From the NCBI GenBank assembly GCA_020201235.1, contig JAIVHD010000328.1, forward strand, positions 1-8,911: 8,911 nucleotides of DNA, read 5' to 3'. The notes under the pieces are model-generated. The model did no database searches and had not been told where the DNA came from. It was given only the letters and a program-made list of their open reading frames with translations. This stretch comes from Lysobacteraceae bacterium (GTDB lineage Bacteria > Pseudomonadota > Gammaproteobacteria > Xanthomonadales > Wenzhouxiangellaceae). Positions 5,305 through 8,911 of this stretch are shown in pieces (within the stretch, counting starts at the first letter, position 1; every line of letters begins with the position of its first letter). A program made the position numbers and the translations under genes.

Positions 5305-6710
5305 GCCGGTCCGGAATCGCTGCGGATCCTGTATTTTTCCAGCCTGCGATACATTGCACTTCGACTCAGTCCGAGCACCTCGGCCGCCCGGTTGACATCG
5401 CCGTCGAATCGCATCAGGGCCTGCTCGATTGCGATCTTTTCCAGTTCGTCCAGCGGCTGGACCAGATCGGGGCCGGAATTGTTACCAGAATCGTTACCGG
5501 AATTGCGGCCAGATGCCGGCTGCAGCATCAGGTTGCGCGGCGCAATCGGGGCCTGATCGCAAAGCAGCACCGCGCGCTCGACCGCGTGCGCAAGTTCGCG
5601 AACGTTGCCCGGCCAGGCGTGGGACTGCAATGCCCGGCGAGCATCGGCGGACAATTCGGCCCGGCGCTGGTATTTGCGGTTGCTGTGCGCCAGAAACCGC
5701 TCGGCCAGCGGCAGGATGTCGTCGGGCCGCTCGCGCAACGGCGGAATGTCGAGTTCGATAGTATTGAGTCTGAAATACAAATCACGGCGAAAATCACCGC
5801 GTTCAACCATTTCGGGCAGGTTTGCATTTGTTGCTGCGATCATCCTCACCCTGGAGCTGCGCGTCCGGTTCTCGCCGACCCGTTCGAACTGACCCGTCTC
5901 GAGCACCCGAAGCAGCTTGGCCTGCTGCGCGCTCGGCAGGTTGCCGACCTCGTCGAGAAAAAGCGTACCGCCGTCGGCCAGTTCGAAGCGCCCGGCGCGT
6001 GCCTCGCGGGCGTCGGTGAATGCACCTTTTGCGTGGCCGAACATTTCGGCCTCGAACAGCGATTCGGGAATCGAGCCCATGTTGACCGAAACGAAGATTT
6101 CGTCGGCCACCGTCGACCAACGATGAATCTGCTCGGCCAGCATGCCCTTGCCGACCCCGTTGTCGCCGGTGATCAGAATGGCCGCATCCGAGGGCGCGAC
6201 CCGGCGCGCCATGTCCAGCAACTCGCGCATCTGTTTCGACTCGGCGACAATCCCGTCGCCCACCCGCGCCTGCTGCTCCAGGTCTGCGGATTGATGCAGG
6301 CGCGCGGCGCGTTGAAGCGCCTCGCTACGTTCAAGCTGACTCTTCACAATCGTCAACAGGCGGTTGTTATCCCAGGGTTTTTCAAGAAAATCGGACGCGC
6401 CACGCTGCAGCGCCTCGACGGCCAGATCCACCGAGCCCCATGCGGTCATGGCGACCATGGGCACCGAATCGTCCAGACTGCGCATTGCATCAAGCAGCTC
6501 CAGACCCTCGCGCCCAGAGGTCGTGTCGCGGCTGTAGTTCATGTCGAACAGCACCAGCGAGACCGGCTGCTCGCGCAACGTGGAAAGCGCCTGTCCGGGA
6601 TCGGCCGCATCAAGCACTTGGTAGCCCTCGTTGGCCAGCAGCATTTCAAGAGCATCGCGCACGTCGCGCTGGTCATCGACAACCATAATGGTGGGCGTGG
6701 CCGGGTTCAT
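5301..6710 (-). CDS. Sigma54-dependent response regulator (NtrC family, GAFTDA variant)
   Basis: A 469-residue transcription activator. Receiver domain 7-125: acidic pair Asp12/Asp13, phospho-acceptor Asp56 (LVLFDMN), Thr89 and Lys111. AAA+ sigma54-interaction domain about 150-390: Walker A GDNGVGKG (182-189), the sigma54-contact loop GAFTDA (229-234, usually GAFTGA), Walker B LFLDEVGN (250-257) and the arginine-finger region FRRDLYFRLN. C-terminal Fis-type helix-turn-helix 436-460 (VNRAAEVLGLSRSAMYRRL). The linker at 400-413 is an Asn/Ser/Gly repeat. The start at 6710 is chosen because its ATG overlaps the toxin stop; a GTG 15 nt upstream is the alternative. Its stop overlaps the kinase start, so it and the kinase are co-translated. 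To my knowledge this GAFTDA subfamily is commonly encoded beside MacB-type ABC exporters, which fits the permease upstream. Target promoters are unknown. Confidence 0.93.
   Translation of the reverse strand: MNPATPTIMVVDDQRDVRDALEMLLANEGYQVLDAADPGQALSTLREQPVSLVLFDMNYSRDTTSGREGLELLDAMRSLDDSVPMVAMTAWGSVDLAVEALQRGASDFLEKPWDNNRLLTIVKSQLERSEALQRAARLHQSADLEQQARVGDGIVAESKQMRELLDMARRVAPSDAAILITGDNGVGKGMLAEQIHRWSTVADEIFVSVNMGSIPESLFEAEMFGHAKGAFTDAREARAGRFELADGGTLFLDEVGNLPSAQQAKLLRVLETGQFERVGENRTRSSRVRMIAATNANLPEMVERGDFRRDLYFRLNTIELDIPPLRERPDDILPLAERFLAHSNRKYQRRAELSADARRALQSHAWPGNVRELAHAVERAVLLCDQAPIAPRNLMLQPASGRNSGNDSGNNSGPDLVQPLDELEKIAIEQALMRFDGDVNRAAEVLGLSRSAMYRRLEKYRIRSDSGPA
5474..5509. repeat. Three imperfect 12-bp tandem repeats inside the regulator gene
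   Basis: CGGAATTGTTAC, CAGAATCGTTAC and CGGAATTGCGGC follow one another directly. In the regulator they encode three repeats of the form G-(R/N)-(N/D)-S in the linker between the ATPase and DNA-binding domains. A multiple of three, so copy-number change would lengthen the linker without breaking the gene. Confidence 0.75.
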
Positions 6711-7135
6711 GGTGGAACCGCCCACGGGTTGACGACCTCCACACCGAGCGCCTGGAAATCTCGCGTATTGCGCGTCGCCAGTGCCAGTCGATGCTCCAAT
6801 GCGGTCGCTGCCAGCAGACTGTCGATCACCGGTGGCGTTCGACCGCGCGCCATCGCCTGACCACGCAGCTCGCCCCAGCGTTGCGCAACCGCCTCATTGA
6901 CCGGTAGCACACGGCGATCAAAACGCGGCAAAAGAACCTGTTCCAGCCAGTCCGCCAGCGACTGCGCCTTAGGAGTTCCCGCGATTCGCGAAATCCCCTG
7001 GCGGATTTCACCGATCACCAGCACGCTCAAGAACGTGCCAGGCGAATCATGGCGATCCAGCCAGGATTGCACTTCCGGCTCGGGCCTCGGCTTCAGGCAT
7101 TCGGTCACGACACAGGTATCCAGAAGAAGACTCAT
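6707..7135 (-). CDS. PIN-domain toxin (VapC/FitB type)
   Basis: A 142-residue PIN-domain protein, the ribonuclease toxin of a type II toxin-antitoxin pair. Acidic residues expected to bind the catalytic metal are present: Asp6 in LLLDTCV, Glu43 in VIGEI, Asp105 in VIDSLLAATA and Asp126 in TRNTRDF; the end NPW is typical of FitB-like members. The start at 7135 is chosen over a start at 7153 because the ATG overlaps the antitoxin stop as ATGA and gives the usual PIN N-terminus. Its own stop again overlaps the next gene, the response regulator, as ATGA. The RNA target cannot be predicted from sequence. It looks intact. Confidence 0.9.
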   Translation of the reverse strand: MSLLLDTCVVTECLKPRPEPEVQSWLDRHDSPGTFLSVLVIGEIRQGISRIAGTPKAQSLADWLEQVLLPRFDRRVLPVNEAVAQRWGELRGQAMARGRTPPVIDSLLAATALEHRLALATRNTRDFQALGVEVVNPWAVPP

Positions 7136-7392
7136 GCGCGATCGTCCCGACAATCGTCCCGGCCCGCATCGTCACGGCGTTCGAACAGTTCGACATCGAT
7201 ACCTTCGGGTGCCGTTCGGCAAAGATAGCTCCCGAGCGGCTCGCGCACGCCGCAAAGCGCACGGTAGTCGCGTTCGGATAGGACCACCGCAGTTTCCTTG
7301 CCGCGCACGGTGATGATCTGTGGTCCTTTTGTCGAAGCGGCCTTGACCACTTCACTCAGGCGATTTTTCGCTTCCTGCAGTTGCCAGCTCAA
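7132..7392 (-). CDS. Phd/YefM-type antitoxin
   Basis: An 86-residue partner of the PIN toxin. The first 45 residues match the DNA-binding half of Phd/YefM antitoxins: WQLQEAKNRLSEVVKAA, then GPQIITVRGKETAVVLSERDY. The remainder (about 50-86) is charged and Asp/Arg-rich, ending RRDDAGRDDCRDDRA; this is the part that normally wraps the toxin. The start is TTG at 7392, with AGGAG 8 nt upstream and no better codon nearby; a weak start is plausible. The pair is expected to repress its own promoter through this protein. Confidence 0.88.
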   Translation of the reverse strand: MSWQLQEAKNRLSEVVKAASTKGPQIITVRGKETAVVLSERDYRALCGVREPLGSYLCRTAPEGIDVELFERRDDAGRDDCRDDRA

Positions 7393-7409
7393 GTTACCTG
7401 CTCCTATCC

Positions 7410-7418
7410 AGACTGTCT
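7410..7418. promoter_or_regulatory. Possible antitoxin operator (short palindrome)
   Basis: AGACTGTCT is a 4-1-4 palindrome lying 7-15 nt downstream of the proposed -10 element, at the predicted transcription start of the toxin-antitoxin pair. This is where autorepression by a Phd/YefM protein would be expected. Short enough to be chance. Confidence 0.3.
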
Positions 7419-7424
7419 AGCTGA

Positions 7425-7433
7425 ATCATATCA
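7425..7433 (-). promoter_or_regulatory. Extended -10 promoter for the toxin-antitoxin pair
   Basis: On the minus strand TGATATGAT combines the TGn extension with TATGAT (five of six). It lies about 33 nt before the antitoxin TTG. No good -35 is seen, as is usual for extended -10 promoters. It overlaps the stop codon of the truncated SDR gene. Confidence 0.5.
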
Positions 7434-7854
7434 CCGGACTCAGGGGCGTGTGCATTGCGCGAATCGCATGCCGGCAGCCGAGAAACACACCATCCAGGTT
7501 GGTCCGATGGACCGCGCGCCAGGCCTCCAGCGTGCAATGCTCGGGATCGTGCGGTCCCGCATCGGGATTCTCAAGTCCGGTAATGCCGGCATTGTTGACC
7601 ACGATATCGAGCCGCCCGGCGCGTCGCATTATCTCGGCCATTGCCCGCTCCCAGTGCGTCTCCTCACGCACATCCAGCGCCAGCCAGACCGCACGCTCGC
7701 CCAACTCATCGGCAAGCCCTGGCCCGTCGCTGTGGTCAAGGTCGGTCACGAACACGGTGGCTCCCTCAGCCGCAAACGCGCGCGCAATCGCTGCGCCGAT
7801 CCCGCGCGCCGCGCCGGTCGCCAGCGCGATCCTGTTTTCAAGACGTTTGTGCAT
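7426..7854 (-). pseudogene. Short-chain dehydrogenase/reductase, 3' half missing
   Basis: The N-terminal 133 residues are a good classical [20 protein letters not shown] with the NAD(P)-binding TGxxxGxG at 13-20, Asp38/Asp40 after the second strand (suggesting NAD preference), DVREE at 61-65, NNAG (87-90) and [16 protein letters not shown] (119-134). A family member is normally about 250 residues; here the frame leaves homology near 7456 and stops after eight unrelated residues. The catalytic Ser and YxxxK are not encoded anywhere nearby in any frame, so this cannot be an active dehydrogenase. The ATG at 7854 is chosen over 7881 because it gives the usual SDR N-terminus and follows GAGGGAGG. 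It sits 130 nt after the permease stop and directly ahead of the toxin-antitoxin promoter, suggesting that insertion or deletion at about 7,440-7,456 removed its end. Confidence 0.85.
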
Positions 7855-7984
7855 ACCTCCCTCATTCGCGCACCGGCGCATCTAATCGAAAATTCTCAAG
7901 GCCACTCTGTGCCGGGAGATTTGGATCGAATCAAGACGGAGGGTACGTCATACGGGGCACGCACATGCCGCCAACTCGCGCTAG

Positions 7985-8911
7985 TCATTCATGACGCAAT
8001 GCCTCCATCGGCGCGATCCGTACCGCGCGTAGCGCCGGCACGAAAGCCGCGACGATAATCACGATGCCGATTGCCAGCGCCACGCTGGTCCACAGCAGTG
8101 GATCAGCCAGCGAGACCGCATACAGTCGGTCGGCGACCAGGCGTGCACCAACCCAGCCGCCGGCCAGGCCCAGCGCGAGGCCCGGCACAAGCAGCAGCAA
8201 TGCACGCCCGAGTACCTGACCGAGCATGTGGCACCCGGAAGCACCCATCGCCTTTCGCAGCCCGAATTCGGCGGTACGCGCTGCGACCTGATAACTTTGC
8301 AGCGCATAAAGTCCGTAAAAGACCAGCACGAGGGTCAGCCCGGCGAACACCGACATCAAAATTAGCTGCGGTTCGCGATCGCGAACGGTTCGGCGGACCA
8401 GCGACTCGAGAGTAACAGCGAACCCGACGCGATCCTCACCCAGCGCATTGATGGCCTCGGTGCGCACGGCCTCGATCAGTGCGTCGGGTGGGATCGCGGC
8501 GCGTACCAAAATCTGTATTTGCGCCGACGGCGCGGCCCGATACCGATACACCGTCGGTGTCTTCATCTTCTCGTCCGGCGACAGGTGGCGCACGGAATCG
8601 ACCACGCCTACAATCGTAACTGGTGTGAACGTCTCCGGGCCGGAGGCCAGCCCAAACGACTGGCCCAGCGCGTTACCACCCATGTATTGGTCAACGAAAA
8701 GCTGATCGACAATCACGCTCTGGACCTCGTCTGTCGCATCTTCCGGGCCAAACCCACGCCCGCGCAGCAATTCGATTCCCGCAGCCTGGAAGAACTCCGG
8801 GCCTACCGAGCGCGGACGGGTTGGCAGCTGCTCGTCGCCGCTGCCGTCCAGCGATATTGACGAGAGCATCTCCATCCGGCCAAATGGCGCAGCATCGGAC
8901 CAGCTCAACGC
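7985..8911 (-). CDS. MacB/FtsX-type ABC transporter permease, partial (N-terminus beyond window)
   Basis: The frame is open to the right edge, so the gene begins outside; 308 residues are visible. The first 175 or so form the periplasmic MacB core-type domain (for example FFQAAGIELLRGRGF, VTIVGVVDSVRH). Three transmembrane helices follow, at about 182-203, 233-257 and 272-293, giving with an unseen N-terminal helix the four-helix MacB topology. RTAEFGLRKAMGAS (211-224) matches the cytoplasmic segment that contacts the ATPase, and the end VRIAPMEALRHE is typical of the FtsX family. Such permeases work with a separate ATPase and often an HlyD-like adaptor in efflux or envelope maintenance; those would lie to the right. 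The substrate is unknown. Stop at 7985, with no terminator seen before the SDR remnant. Confidence 0.9.
   Translation of the reverse strand, partial: ALSWSDAAPFGRMEMLSSISLDGSGDEQLPTRPRSVGPEFFQAAGIELLRGRGFGPEDATDEVQSVIVDQLFVDQYMGGNALGQSFGLASGPETFTPVTIVGVVDSVRHLSPDEKMKTPTVYRYRAAPSAQIQILVRAAIPPDALIEAVRTEAINALGEDRVGFAVTLESLVRRTVRDREPQLILMSVFAGLTLVLVFYGLYALQSYQVAARTAEFGLRKAMGASGCHMLGQVLGRALLLLVPGLALGLAGGWVGARLVADRLYAVSLADPLLWTSVALAIGIVIIVAAFVPALRAVRIAPMEALRHE

Noticed and set aside
4632..6860. A 742-codon plus-strand open frame opposite the kinase, regulator and toxin genes
   Set aside because: It is wholly antisense to genes with complete, well-ordered family motifs, has low-complexity His/Arg/Gln-rich composition and no recognisable domain. 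Long antisense frames are common in GC-rich DNA.
7855..7984. Gene or promoter between the permease and the SDR remnant
   Set aside because: 130 bp with no ORF, no strong -10/-35 pair and no hairpin; nothing supportable.
1..8911. CRISPR array, tRNA, rRNA, insertion sequence or phage attachment site
   Set aside because: No regularly spaced direct repeats, cloverleaf-like segment or transposase/integrase reading frame was found. The SDR/TA boundary shows no obvious direct repeats.

Overview
This is a GC-rich, gene-dense bacterial window, most probably from a gammaproteobacterium of the Lysobacterales/Wenzhouxiangella type. That placement is an inference from three things: the style of the genes (a short NtrY-type histidine kinase paired with a GAFTDA-type sigma54 regulator beside a MacB-type permease), tight ATGA-overlapped operons, and the secreted-protein tail IFADGFES. 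No rRNA, tRNA, CRISPR array, insertion sequence or replication origin was seen.

Left part (1-1,678), minus strand: a two-gene cassette joined by an ATGA overlap. It encodes a small secreted protein of unknown function followed by a secreted zinc metalloprotease of the matrixin/metzincin type, and it ends at a strong bidirectional hairpin terminator (65-90). The 1,679-2,455 stretch is mostly non-coding. It holds three diverged copies of a roughly 60-bp repeat, a perfect 10-bp inverted repeat, and a small two-helix membrane protein (1875-2115, minus) that ordinary ORF calling misses because its frame has no usable start codon. Reading to the right from there is a signal-peptide-bearing, PQQ-dependent aldose-sugar-dehydrogenase-like protein (2456-3565, plus).

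Right part (3,632-8,911), all minus strand, in transcription order from the right edge: the C-terminal part of a MacB/FtsX-type ABC permease (cut by the window edge); a short-chain dehydrogenase gene truncated to its N-terminal half; a Phd/YefM-type antitoxin; a PIN-domain toxin; a sigma54-dependent response regulator; a membrane-anchored histidine kinase with an apparent frameshift; and a SufU-like Fe-S scaffold paralogue that lacks one of the three conserved cysteines. Antitoxin-toxin, toxin-regulator and regulator-kinase are each joined by the same 4-nt ATGA overlap. The likely ancestral unit is efflux permease plus its two-component regulator, and the SDR remnant and toxin-antitoxin module lie between them.

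The most notable observations are (a) the toxin-antitoxin module spliced between a broken SDR gene and a two-component system and translationally coupled to it; (b) frame interruptions in the histidine kinase, in the hidden membrane protein and possibly at the SufU-like C-terminus, which are either decay or indel errors in the assembly; (c) the SufU-like protein with Asn in place of a ligand Cys; and (d) a metzincin with an unusually long insert between its zinc motif and Met-turn. I see no clear-cut new defence or biosynthetic system.
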